From: JACVRW01 sp963850205
GTDB taxonomy: Bacteria > Actinomycetota > Thermoleophilia > Solirubrobacterales > Thermoleophilaceae
Length of the DNA: 64,000 nt
Reading direction: 5' to 3'
Assembly (NCBI GenBank): GCA_963850205.1
Contig: CAWKKJ010000015.1
Coordinates: 1 to 64,000 of the forward strand
The position numbers and the translations under genes were made by a program. Positions 52,111 through 60,543 of the stretch are shown here, in pieces. Position 1 is the first letter of the stretch, and the number at the start of each line of letters is the position of its first letter. Below the pieces are notes generated by a model that was not told where the DNA came from, did not search any database, and was given only the letters and a program-made list of their open reading frames with translations.

Positions 52111-52290
52111 CCGAAAACCTCCCGACCACGCGGCTGCGCTCGTTCGTTGCGACGTTGTCGTTGCCCTGAAGTAAGAAGCTCCCGATCACGCAACCGCCCT
52201 GATTGCTCGTGACGTTGTCGTCGCCCTGGAGCAAACATCTGGCGATCGCGCCCGCACCGACGTCGGCCGGGCAGAACCCCCGGTTTGCGA
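52111..52290 (-). repeat. 60-bp tandem repeats, possible remnant of a repeat protein
   Basis: Units 52111-52170 and 52171-52230 align in exact 60-bp register and share the block GACGTTGTCG; a third unit (52231-52290) is similar only in its first 20 bp. Read on the minus strand the frame gives 20-residue repeats, LQGDDNVTSNQGGCVIG and LQGNDNVATNERSRVVG, like a secreted beta-repeat protein. The frame has no good start codon and runs through copy B of the 50-bp repeat. Coding status is doubtful. The rest of the 356-bp gap (51968-52323) holds nothing recognisable. Confidence 0.5.
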
Positions 52291-52323
52291 GCCGTCACCA
52301 GCAACGGCGGTGCTCGCTGCAGC

Positions 52324-54048
52324 TCAGGACCCCCCGCGCTTGCGCAGCCGCGAGAGCTCGGCCCAGGGGCGCGTGTTGGCCACGTGCCCGGCGGTCAGCC
52401 AGGCCCGGCGGGCGGTGGCCACGCCGTAGCGGATGTTCCGCAGGGTGTCCGCGCCGTGCGCGTCGGAGTCGATGACGATGGTCACCCCGGCTTCGGCCGC
52501 GGCACGCGCGTACACCTCGTTCAGGTCACGGCGGTTCGGATTGCCGTTGATCTCGAGGAAGGTCCCCGTCCGGGCCGCACCCTCGATCACCCGGTCGAGG
52601 TCGAGCGCGTAGGGCTCCCGCCGGCCGATCAGCCGCCCGGTGGGATGGCCGATCGCGTCCACGAGCGGGTGCTCCATCGCCGTGAGCATGCGGTCGGTCT
52701 GGTCGGCCTCGTCCAGCCGGAAGGAGGTATGGAGGCTGGCGACCACCCAGTCCAGCTCGCCGAGCAGATCGTCGTCGTAGTCGAGCGAGCCGTCGGGAAG
52801 GACGTTGGTCTCGGTGCCCACCAGCAACGTCAGATCCGGCACGTCGAGGGAGCGGATGTTCTCGATCTGGCTCCGCAGGGCGTCGGGCTGCACGTCGTTG
52901 CCGAAGCCGTGGCTCGCCGAGTGGTCGGTGATCGCCACGTACTCGTAGCCGCGCGCCACCGCGGCGGCCGCCATCTCCTCCAGGGTGTTGCGCCCGTCGG
53001 AGAGCACGGTGTGCATGTGAAGGTCGCCCCGGAGGTCGCTGAGCTCGATGAGCGCCGGCAGGGACTGGGAGCGGGCGGCGGCCAGCTCGCCGCGGTCCTC
53101 CCGGAGCTCTGGCGGGATGAACTGCATCCCCAGCCGGTCGTAGACCTCCTCCTCGCTCGCGCAGGCGAGGCTGTCGCCGCTGTCGTCGTCGGCGATGCCG
53201 TACTCGCTCACGTGCAGGCCGCGCTTGACCGCCTCGGTGCGCAGCGCCTCGTTGTGCCGTCCCGAGCCGGTGAAGTGCTGCAGCAGGTTTCCGAACGCCT
53301 CGAGGGGAACGATCCTGAGGTCCACCGGCAGCCCGGAGTGGGTGACCACCTTCGCGCCCGCCACGCCCGAGGTGTGCACCTGGTCGACGGCCTCGAGCGC
53401 GCAGAAGGCCTCGACCAGGGCCGCCGGGTCGCTGGAGGCGACCACGATGTCGAGGTCCTTGACGGTCTCCGCCAGGCGGCGCGCGCTCCCGGCGAGCTCC
53501 ACCCGCAGCGCGGCGGGGTGGTCGGCCAGCGCGGCCACCATCTCCTCGCCGACGGCGAGCGCCCTGGAGAGCAGCAGGCGCGGCTTCTCGCGTCCGTCGG
53601 CGCCCGCCGCGAGCGCCGCCAGCACGTTGTCCTCGGCCTTCTTGCCGAAGCCCTTCACGTCCTTCAGGCGGCCCGCCTCGGCGGCCTCGCGGAGCCCGTC
53701 CAGCGACGAGACCTCGAGCTGGTCGTAGAGCAGCCGTGCCCGCTTGGGACCGAGCCCCGGAATGCGGGTGATCTCCACCAGGCCGGGAGGGATGCGGGCC
53801 TTGAGCTTGTCCGCGGACGGGATCGAGCCGCCCTCCAGGAGGGCATCGATCTTCTCGGCGATGGTCGCCCCCACGCCCGAGAGCTCCTCCACACGACCCT
53901 GGCGGGCCAGCTCGTCGACCGAGACGCCCGCCTCCCGGATCGCCTTGGCGGCGTTGCGATACGCGTTCACGCGGTACACCACCGCGCCGTCGAGCTCGTA
54001 CAGGCTGGCGAGCTCCTCGAAGGCCTCTGCAATCTCCCCGTTGCGCAT
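52324..54048 (-). CDS. polX: DNA polymerase/3'-5' exonuclease PolX
   Basis: The 574-residue protein has an N-terminal helix-hairpin-helix and polymerase beta-like domain (about 1-310; LSGVGATIAEKID, IPGLGPKRARLLYDQL, and the nucleotidyltransferase GSARRLAETVKDLDIVV). A C-terminal PHP phosphoesterase follows (about 335-574; DLHMHTVLSDGRNTLEEM, AITDHSAS, DAIGHPTGR, DSDAHG). It is a gap-filling and exonuclease repair enzyme. TACCCT on the minus strand lies 12 nt before the ATG and overlaps the promoter of the divergent GT2 gene. Confidence 0.95.
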   Translation of the reverse strand: MRNGEIAEAFEELASLYELDGAVVYRVNAYRNAAKAIREAGVSVDELARQGRVEELSGVGATIAEKIDALLEGGSIPSADKLKARIPPGLVEITRIPGLGPKRARLLYDQLEVSSLDGLREAAEAGRLKDVKGFGKKAEDNVLAALAAGADGREKPRLLLSRALAVGEEMVAALADHPAALRVELAGSARRLAETVKDLDIVVASSDPAALVEAFCALEAVDQVHTSGVAGAKVVTHSGLPVDLRIVPLEAFGNLLQHFTGSGRHNEALRTEAVKRGLHVSEYGIADDDSGDSLACASEEEVYDRLGMQFIPPELREDRGELAAARSQSLPALIELSDLRGDLHMHTVLSDGRNTLEEMAAAAVARGYEYVAITDHSASHGFGNDVQPDALRSQIENIRSLDVPDLTLLVGTETNVLPDGSLDYDDDLLGELDWVVASLHTSFRLDEADQTDRMLTAMEHPLVDAIGHPTGRLIGRREPYALDLDRVIEGAARTGTFLEINGNPNRRDLNEVYARAAAEAGVTIVIDSDAHGADTLRNIRYGVATARRAWLTAGHVANTRPWAELSRLRKRGGS

Positions 54049-54059
54049 GGTTCCACGGC

Positions 54060-54066
54060 TAGGGTA
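54060..54066. promoter_or_regulatory. Overlapping divergent -10 hexamers
   Basis: TAGGGT (54060-54065, plus, 9 nt before the TTG start of the glycosyltransferase) overlaps TACCCT on the minus strand (54061-54066, 12 nt before the polX ATG). The whole intergenic gap is 26 bp, so promoter elements for both genes must share it. Confidence 0.5.
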
Positions 54067-54074
54067 CGCGCCCC

Positions 54075-54788
54075 TTGTCCGGCGCCTGGCTCATCCTGCC
54101 GACCTACAACGAGGCGGAGAATCTCGAGCCGCTGGTGCGCGCGGCGCTCCCCCGGCTCGAAGCGAGCGGCCTGCCCCACACGGTCCTGGTGGTGGACGAC
54201 GGGTCGCCGGACGGCACGGGCCAGATCGCGGACGGCCTCGCGGCCGAGCTGGAGCCCGTCCAGGTGCTCCACCGGCAACGCAAGGAGGGCCTGGGCCGCG
54301 CCTATCTGGCCGGCTTCGCGCTGGCCCTGGAGGGCGGCGCGGACCTGGTGCTGGAGATGGACTCCGACTTCTCCCACGATCCGGCGGACCTGCCTCGCCT
54401 GATCGCGGCGGCCGGCGCGGCGGATCTCGTGCTCGGGTCGCGCTACGTGCCCGGCGGCGGCATCGACGACTGGGGCTTTGTGCGCCGCACCCTGAGCTAC
54501 GGCGGCTGCGTGTACGCGCGCGCCCTCCTCGGCATCCCGGTTCGTGACCTCACGGGCGGGTTCAAGTGCTTTCGCAGGCGGGTGCTGGAGACGATCGACC
54601 TCAGCGACGTGCACGCCGACGGGTACGGCTTCCAGATCGAGCTCACCTACCGTGCGGTGAGGGCGGGCTTCTCCGTCACCGAGGTGCCCATCCGTTTCCG
54701 GGAGCGGCGCGTGGGAACCTCGAAGATGGACGCCCGGATCGCGCTGGAGGCGGTGTGGAAGGTGCCGGCCCTGCGACTGCGCGGCTGA
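54075..54788 (+). CDS. Polyprenol monophosphomannose synthase-like glycosyltransferase (GT2)
   Basis: The 237-residue GT2 enzyme has LILPTYNEAENLEPLV, VLVVDDGSPDGTG (nucleotide-binding D-D), LEMDSDFSHDP (DxD-like metal site), GSRYVPGG and GGFKCFRRRVLE. It matches DPM1/Ppm1 catalytic domains, which transfer mannose from GDP-mannose to polyprenyl phosphate for lipoglycan and protein mannosylation. There is no C-terminal membrane domain. TTG start is supported by the conserved beginning and a TAGGGT hexamer 9 nt upstream. Confidence 0.9.
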   Translation: MSGAWLILPTYNEAENLEPLVRAALPRLEASGLPHTVLVVDDGSPDGTGQIADGLAAELEPVQVLHRQRKEGLGRAYLAGFALALEGGADLVLEMDSDFSHDPADLPRLIAAAGAADLVLGSRYVPGGGIDDWGFVRRTLSYGGCVYARALLGIPVRDLTGGFKCFRRRVLETIDLSDVHADGYGFQIELTYRAVRAGFSVTEVPIRFRERRVGTSKMDARIALEAVWKVPALRLRG

Positions 54789-54851
54789 GCCGCCACCGCG
54801 GACGCTATACTTTCTGAAGTACAGGCCCGGAATCCCGATAAGGAGCTAAGC

Positions 54852-55181
54852 GTGGCAGGCGCAATCAACCAGGTCAGCGATCAGAACTTCCAGGCCGAGG
54901 TGCTCGAGGCCGAGAAGCCCGTGCTGGTGGACTTCTGGGCTCCGTGGTGCGGACCCTGCCGTATCGTCGCCCCGCATCTCGAGGAGCTGGCGGACGAGCG
55001 CGAGGACCTGAGGATCGTCAAGCTCAACGTGGACGACAACCCGCAGACCGCGGCGAAGTACAGCGTCATGTCGATCCCCACGCTGCTGCTCTTCAAGCAC
55101 GGCCAGGTGGCGCACCAGATCATCGGCGCGCTGCCCAAGAGCCGGCTCGTGCAGGAGATCGAGCCGGCCCTGGCGGCCTAG
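54852..55181 (+). CDS. trxA: Thioredoxin
   Basis: The 109-residue protein carries the active site FWAPWCGPCR, the cis-proline in MSIPTLLLFKHG and the normal thioredoxin length. It is a cytosolic protein-disulfide reductant. GTG start follows an AAGGAG ribosome site; TATACT at about 54806-54811 is a probable -10 box, so this gene has a leader. Confidence 0.96.
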   Translation: MAGAINQVSDQNFQAEVLEAEKPVLVDFWAPWCGPCRIVAPHLEELADEREDLRIVKLNVDDNPQTAAKYSVMSIPTLLLFKHGQVAHQIIGALPKSRLVQEIEPALAA

Positions 55182-55197
55182 CTCCCGGGCGACTACC

Positions 55198-55605
55198 TCA
55201 CGCGGCCCGAGCGCCGCTCTCGCGCCGCTCCAGGCGCCGGCGCAGCGCTGCACCGAGCGCGCCCAACCCTCCGCTGATCAGGGTGATGAACAGCACGTAG
55301 ACCACGCGCGGGTCGGCCAGCTCGGTCGTCGGATCATCGCCGGTGATCTTGAGGCCAAGGAGGATGAAGCTGGAGAAGACCAGGCCGCCGATCAGGCCGC
55401 GCACGAAACCCTCGTCCGGGGCGCGGTGCTCCATCCCGGCGAGGATCCCGCCGGCGATGCCCACGGGCCCCACCAGCAGGAGGTAGACGACCTCGTTCCA
55501 GGCGAGTGCGAAGCCGGTGAGCAGCCCGAAGACGACAGGCACGACGATGCCGCCGACGATCTGCACCCCCGACGGGCGGTCCTCGAAGAAGGGGATGTGC
55601 TGCAC
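55198..55605 (-). CDS. Small four-helix membrane protein
   Basis: The 135-residue protein has four hydrophobic helices: IVGGIVVPVVFGLLTGFAL, VVYLLLVGPVGIAGGIL, FVRGLIGGLVFSSFILLGL and VVYVLFITLISGGLGALGA. A basic tail ends it (RRRLERRESGARAA). No family recognised. TAGGCT lies 8 nt before the GTG start. It is next to the stop of ileS (11 bp), which is transcribed toward it on the same strand. Confidence 0.75.
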   Translation of the reverse strand: MQHIPFFEDRPSGVQIVGGIVVPVVFGLLTGFALAWNEVVYLLLVGPVGIAGGILAGMEHRAPDEGFVRGLIGGLVFSSFILLGLKITGDDPTTELADPRVVYVLFITLISGGLGALGAALRRRLERRESGARAA

Positions 55606-55616
55606 GAGGCGGCAGC

Positions 55617-58600
55617 CTACGGCGAACGGCGCTCGACGGCTATCAGCAACTCGCGCCCCTCGATCTCCAAGCGCTCGCTCTGCTCGCCGTCCGAGCCGTC
55701 ATAGGCCACCTCGACCGCGAGGGTCTCGCCGATCACGTAGGCCTCGTGCGCCTGGGCGGCGTCGAGGAGCTCCGAGTCCCCCGCGAGGGTCAGCGCTATC
55801 CGGTCCTCCACGCGCAGCCCGGCCTGCTTTCGCGCGGCCTGGACGGCGTGCACCACCTCGCGGGCCAGCCCCTCGCGGCGCAGCTCGTGGTCGAGCTCGG
55901 TGTTGAGAGCCACCGCGTGGGTGCCCGAGCGCTCCACCTGGTAGCCCTCGAGCGGCTGGAGCACCATCTGGACGTCGTCGGGGCCGATGTGGTGCTCGGT
56001 GCCGTCCACGTTCACGCCCACCGCCTCGCCGGCCCTCAGGCGGCCGGGGTCGAGGGCCGCGATGGCCGCGGCCACCTGGGGCATGTGCTTGCCGAAGCGC
56101 GGCCCGAGGGCGCGGTAGTTGGGCTTCAGCTCGAAGCGACCCAGCTCGTCGGCCTCCGACACGAAACGCAGCGACTTCACGTTGAGCTCGTCGGTGAGCA
56201 GCCGCTCGAGCCGTTCGATGGCCTCACGCTCGCGGTCGGCGGCCACGACCACGGCCTCGCCGAGGGGCTGGCGCACCTTGAGCTTCGCGTGGGCCCGCGC
56301 GGCGCGGCCGAGCTCCACGGCGTCGCGCACCACCCGCATGTCCTGCTCCAGTTGCTCGTCGCGCTCCGCCGGGGCGGGGAAGTCGCAGAGGTGCACCGAA
56401 GGCTCGCTTCCGTCGAGGTTCTCGTAGATCTCGTCGGCCACGAAGGGCGTGAGCGGAGCCAGGAGCTTCGACACCGTGACCAGGCACTCACCCAGCACCG
56501 CGAAGGCGGCCACGTCACCGTCCCAGAAGCGCCGGCGCGACAGGCGCACGTACCAGTTCGAGAGGTCGTCGACGAACTGGGCCACGGCCCTCCCGGCGAA
56601 CGTCGTGTCGTAGTCCTCCAGGCGCTCGGTCACGCGCTCGACGGTGGCCGCCAGCCGCGACCGGATCCAGCGGTCCAGATCGAGTTCCTCGGCATCGCCC
56701 TCGAGCGGATGGTTGACGTTCGCGTAGAGGACGTAGAAGGCGTAGGTATTCCAGAGCGGCTTGAGGAACTGGCGCACCGACTCGCCGACGGTCTCGACGG
56801 AGAAGCGATAGCCGTCCCACGGCTGCTTGGAGGTGAAGTAGTACCAGCGGAAGGCGTCGGCGCCGTGGGTGTCGATGACCTCCCAGGGATCAACCACGTT
56901 GCCCTTCGACTTGGACATCTTCTGGCCCTCGGGGTCCAGGATCAGGCCCAGGCAGAGACACGTCTCGTAGGAGCTCCTGCCGAACAGCAGCGTCGAGACC
57001 GCCAGCAGCGAGTAGAACCAGCCGCGCGTCTGGTCGAGCGCCTCGCAGATGTAATCGGCCGGAAAGAGCTCCTCGAACAGCGCCTCGTTCTCGGAGGGGG
57101 CGTGCCACTGGGCGAACGGCATGCAGCCCGAGTCCCACCAGACGTCGATCAGGTCGGGCACCCGCCGGAAGGTCTTGCCGTCGCGCACGAAGGTCACGTC
57201 GTCGATGTAGGGCCGGTGGAGGTCGTCCGGGATCTCGGCGCCGAGCTCGCGCAGCTCGGCCCGGGAGCCCACGCAGACCACCTCCCCGTCGTCGGTCCGC
57301 CACACCGGCAGTGGCGTCCCCCAGTAGCGCTCGCGCGAGAGCGCCCAGTCCACGTTGCCCTCGAGCCACTTGCCGAAGCGACCGTGCTTGATGTGGTCCG
57401 GGTACCACGTGACGGCCTCGTTGGCGGCCAGCAGGTTCTCCCTGCGCTCGGTGGTGCGCACGTACCAGTTGCGCTTGGCGTAGTAGATCAGTGGGGTTCC
57501 GCAGCGCCAGCAGTGCGGATAGGAGTGCTCGTACTCGCCGGCGCGAAAGAGCCGGCCGGACTCCGCGAGCGCCTCGATGATCGGCGCGTCGGCGTCGCGC
57601 ACGTACAGGCCCGAGAAGGGGCCGGCGCGCTCGTCGAAGGTGCCGTCGGGGCGCACCGGGTTGTGGATGGTGAGCCCGTTGTCGGTGGCCAGCCGGAAGT
57701 CGTCCTCGCCGAAGGCGGCGCCGGTGTGGACCACGCCCGTGCCATCCTCGGTGGAGACGAAGTCGCCGGCCAGCACGGTATGGCCGCGCTCGCCGTAGTC
57801 GCCGATGTAGGGGAAGGGGGGTTCGTAGCGCAGCCCCAGAAGCGCGGAGCCCGGCATGCGCTCCTCGATCTGCGCGTTCTCGCCCAACACCCGCTCTACG
57901 AGCGGCTCCGCAAGGATCAGCTTGTCCCCGTCCAGGGTGGCCCGCACATACGTGACGTCGGGGTCGACCGCGATCGCCGCGTGGGGCACGAGCGTCCAGG
58001 GCATGGTCGTCCAGGCGAGCAACGAGACGCTCGGGTCGTCGAGCAGCGGGAACTTCACGTACACGGACGGGTCGACCACCTCCTGGTAGCCCTCCGCGAC
58101 CTCGTGGGAGGAGAGCGCCGTGCCGCAACGGGTGCAGTAGGGCACGACCTTGTGACCCTCGGTCAGAAGGCCCTGGTCGAAGACCTGCTTGAGCGACCAC
58201 CACACCGACTCGATGTAGTCGTTGTCGAGGGTCACGTAGGCGTCGTCGGTGTCGATCCAGTGGCCGATGCGCTCGGTCAGCCGGTCCCAGTCGTCGATGT
58301 AGCGCATCACCGACTCGCGGCAGCGAGCGTTGAACTCGGCCACGCCGTAGCGCTCGATGTCGTCCTTGGAGGCGAAGCCGAGCTCCTGCTCGACGGCCAG
58401 CTCGACGGGCAGGCCGTGGCAGTCCCAGCCCCCCTTGCGGTAGACCTGGTAGCCGCGCATGGTCTTGAAGCGCGGGAAAACGTCCTTGAACACGCGCGCG
58501 AGGACGTGGTGGCTGCCGGGCGGGCCGTTTGCGGTGGCCGGGCCGTCGTAGAAGCGATATTGCTCCGCGCCCTCCCGGCGGCGAATCGATTCCCGGAAGA

Positions 58601-58685
58601 CATCGCGCTCACGCCAGCGCTCGAGCACCTGCTGCTCGAGAGCGGGGAAGGACTGCGCCGGATCGACGGGCTGGTAGCGGGCCAC
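55617..58685 (-). CDS. ileS: Isoleucyl-tRNA synthetase
   Basis: The 1022-residue class I synthetase charges tRNA-Ile. The HIGH motif is in GPPGSHHVLARVFKD, the class motif GWDCHGLPVELAVE follows, CP1 editing region includes LLAWTTMPWTLVPHAAIAV, and the KMSKS loop is LDPEGQKMSKSKGN. The eukaryote-like layout, as in other Actinobacteria and the mupirocin-insensitive type, is seen in its long N-terminal half and C-terminal IleRS-specific domain (KVRQPLGEAVV). GTG 58685 (VARYQPVDPAQSFPALE) is the start, with TAGAAT 10 nt upstream; an upstream extension is not coding. Confidence 0.96.
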   Translation of the reverse strand: MARYQPVDPAQSFPALEQQVLERWRERDVFRESIRRREGAEQYRFYDGPATANGPPGSHHVLARVFKDVFPRFKTMRGYQVYRKGGWDCHGLPVELAVEQELGFASKDDIERYGVAEFNARCRESVMRYIDDWDRLTERIGHWIDTDDAYVTLDNDYIESVWWSLKQVFDQGLLTEGHKVVPYCTRCGTALSSHEVAEGYQEVVDPSVYVKFPLLDDPSVSLLAWTTMPWTLVPHAAIAVDPDVTYVRATLDGDKLILAEPLVERVLGENAQIEERMPGSALLGLRYEPPFPYIGDYGERGHTVLAGDFVSTEDGTGVVHTGAAFGEDDFRLATDNGLTIHNPVRPDGTFDERAGPFSGLYVRDADAPIIEALAESGRLFRAGEYEHSYPHCWRCGTPLIYYAKRNWYVRTTERRENLLAANEAVTWYPDHIKHGRFGKWLEGNVDWALSRERYWGTPLPVWRTDDGEVVCVGSRAELRELGAEIPDDLHRPYIDDVTFVRDGKTFRRVPDLIDVWWDSGCMPFAQWHAPSENEALFEELFPADYICEALDQTRGWFYSLLAVSTLLFGRSSYETCLCLGLILDPEGQKMSKSKGNVVDPWEVIDTHGADAFRWYYFTSKQPWDGYRFSVETVGESVRQFLKPLWNTYAFYVLYANVNHPLEGDAEELDLDRWIRSRLAATVERVTERLEDYDTTFAGRAVAQFVDDLSNWYVRLSRRRFWDGDVAAFAVLGECLVTVSKLLAPLTPFVADEIYENLDGSEPSVHLCDFPAPAERDEQLEQDMRVVRDAVELGRAARAHAKLKVRQPLGEAVVVAADREREAIERLERLLTDELNVKSLRFVSEADELGRFELKPNYRALGPRFGKHMPQVAAAIAALDPGRLRAGEAVGVNVDGTEHHIGPDDVQMVLQPLEGYQVERSGTHAVALNTELDHELRREGLAREVVHAVQAARKQAGLRVEDRIALTLAGDSELLDAAQAHEAYVIGETLAVEVAYDGSDGEQSERLEIEGRELLIAVERRSP

Positions 58686-58728
58686 GGGACCGTCGATTCT
58701 AGGCGCGCGCGGGCGGCCCGCAGGCGCC

Positions 58729-59163
58729 TTAGGCCGCGAGCTTGCGGCAGATCTCGGCCAGCGAGCGCTTCTCGCCCTCGTCGAGGGCACCGAAGGCGCG
58801 GCTGACGCGGTCCGCGTGACCCGGAAAGAGCCGCTCGACGAGATCGCGCCCCGCGTAGGTGAGGTCCACGACCACCGAGCGGCGATCGCCGGGATCGCGC
58901 CGGCGATGCACCAGTCCTCGCGCCTCCAGCGTGGCCGTGACCTCGGTGGCGTTGGCCTTGCTCCAGCCCAGCCGCCGGCGCAGCGTCTTCAGCTCGAGCG
59001 TGTCCCCGGCCGTGGTGAGGACAACCAGGGCCGAGAACCCGGCCGCCGAGACGCCCTCCCGCTCCAGCTCGGCGGCCAGCCGGCGCCTCACGGCGGATTC
59101 CGCACGCAGGAGCGCCTGCAGCGCCCGGTGGGCGAGCGGGTCGTCGAGCTCCAGCGAGGCCAT
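58729..59163 (-). CDS. MarR family transcriptional regulator
   Basis: The 144-residue protein is a winged-helix dimer: helical N-terminus, then GVSAAGFSALVVL, a recognition helix region LKTLRRRLGWSKANATEVTATLEARGLVHRRRDPGDRRSVVVDLT including the DRR wing, and C-terminal dimer helices. It lies 43 bp before ileS on the same strand and is divergent from fumarase with 15 bp between. TACGAT lies 8 nt before the ATG. Target and ligand unknown. Confidence 0.92.
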   Translation of the reverse strand: MASLELDDPLAHRALQALLRAESAVRRRLAAELEREGVSAAGFSALVVLTTAGDTLELKTLRRRLGWSKANATEVTATLEARGLVHRRRDPGDRRSVVVDLTYAGRDLVERLFPGHADRVSRAFGALDEGEKRSLAEICRKLAA

Positions 59164-59178
59164 CGCGGGCGATCGTAG

Positions 59179-60543
59179 GTGCAGGGGCGGATCGATAGCC
59201 TGAGATTCGCAAGCGATCTAGGAGATGCATTGGCCGTACAGCAGGAGCTCTGGGGGGCCGAAACCAGCAAGGCGATCGAGAACTTCCCGGTCTCGGGCGA
59301 GGCCGTGCCCGCCCCGGTCATCCATTGGCTGGGCCGCATCAAGGCCGCGGCAGGGCGGGTGAACGGCGAGTTGGGCCTCCTCGACGGCGACATCGCCGAG
59401 CGGATCGGCCGGGCCGGGGACGAGGTCGGCGCGGGCGAGCACGACGACCAGTTCCCCATCGACGTGTTCCAGACCGGCTCCGGCACCTCGTCGAACACGA
59501 ACGCCAACGAGGTGATCGCGAGCCTGGCCGGCGAGGACGTGCATCCCAACGACCACGTGAACATGGGGCAGTCCTCGAACGACGTCTTTCCCTCGGCCGT
59601 CCACCTCGCGGCGGTCGACAGCGTGCGCTCCGACCTCATCCCCGCCCTCGAGCGGCTCGCAGGCTCGTTCCAGCGCAAGGCCGACGAGTTCAGCGGCCAC
59701 GTCAAGTCGGGACGCACCCACATGATGGACGCGGTGCCGGTGACCCTCGGCCAGGAGTTCGGGGGCTACGCGGCTCAGATGACGCTGGCTCGGGACCGCC
59801 TGCGGGCGGCTCTGGGCCGGGCGGCCGAGATTCCCCTGGGGGGCACTGCGACCGGCACCGGGCTGAACACCCATCCGGAGTTCGCCGAGCGCGTCCGCCG
59901 GCAGCTCGGCCTCGGCGACGCACCCCGCGACCGCTTCGAGGCCCAGGCCAACCGCGACGGGCTGGTAGAGCTGCACGCGGCCCTCAAGGGCCTGGCGGTG
60001 GCGCTGACCAAGATCGCCAACGACCTCGTGCTGATGGGCTCTGGTCCCAGCACCGGGCTCGCCGAGATCCGGCTGCCGGAGCTGCAGAAGGGCTCGTCGA
60101 TCATGCCCGGGAAGGTCAACCCGGTGATCCCCGAGGTGGTCCTCCAGGTGTCGGCTCAGGTGATGGGCAACGACACGGCCGTGACCGTGGCCGGCAGCCA
60201 GGGGGCCTTCGAGCTGAACGTGCGGGTGCCGATGATGGCGCGCAACGTCTTCGAGTCGATCCGGATCCTCACGGCGGCGAGCACCATGCTGGCCGAGAAA
60301 TGCGTGGACGGGATCGAGGCCAATGTGGAGACGCTACGCCGCTACGCCGAGTCCACGCCCGCCATCGCCACGGCGCTCAACCCCTTCATCGGCTACGACC
60401 GGGGGACCGAGATCGTCCAGGAGGCCATGGCCTCCGAGCGGACGATCCGCGAGGTGGCGCTCGAGAAGGGCGTCGACGAAGAGACGCTCGACAAGGCGCT
60501 CGACCTCGAGGCCATGGCGCACGGGACGAAGCCGGAGAGCTAG
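59179..60543 (+). CDS. fumC: Class II fumarate hydratase
   Basis: The 454-residue homotetrameric TCA-cycle enzyme has LWGAETSKAIENFPVSGE, HDDQFPIDVFQTGSGTSSN, the catalytic GRTHMMDAVP and the superfamily signature GSSIMPGKVNP. The TGSGTSSNTNANEVIAS form matches actinobacterial fumarases better than aspartases. GTG 59179 keeps the conserved N-terminal segment (ASDLGDAL); TTG 59230 has a better AGGAG site but would remove it. The stop overlaps the convergent M23 gene. Confidence 0.92.
   Translation: MQGRIDSLRFASDLGDALAVQQELWGAETSKAIENFPVSGEAVPAPVIHWLGRIKAAAGRVNGELGLLDGDIAERIGRAGDEVGAGEHDDQFPIDVFQTGSGTSSNTNANEVIASLAGEDVHPNDHVNMGQSSNDVFPSAVHLAAVDSVRSDLIPALERLAGSFQRKADEFSGHVKSGRTHMMDAVPVTLGQEFGGYAAQMTLARDRLRAALGRAAEIPLGGTATGTGLNTHPEFAERVRRQLGLGDAPRDRFEAQANRDGLVELHAALKGLAVALTKIANDLVLMGSGPSTGLAEIRLPELQKGSSIMPGKVNPVIPEVVLQVSAQVMGNDTAVTVAGSQGAFELNVRVPMMARNVFESIRILTAASTMLAEKCVDGIEANVETLRRYAESTPAIATALNPFIGYDRGTEIVQEAMASERTIREVALEKGVDEETLDKALDLEAMAHGTKPES

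Noticed and set aside
52060..52290. CRISPR-like array
   Set aside because: There are only two full 60-bp units without spacer alternation, they diverge, and there are no cas genes in the window.
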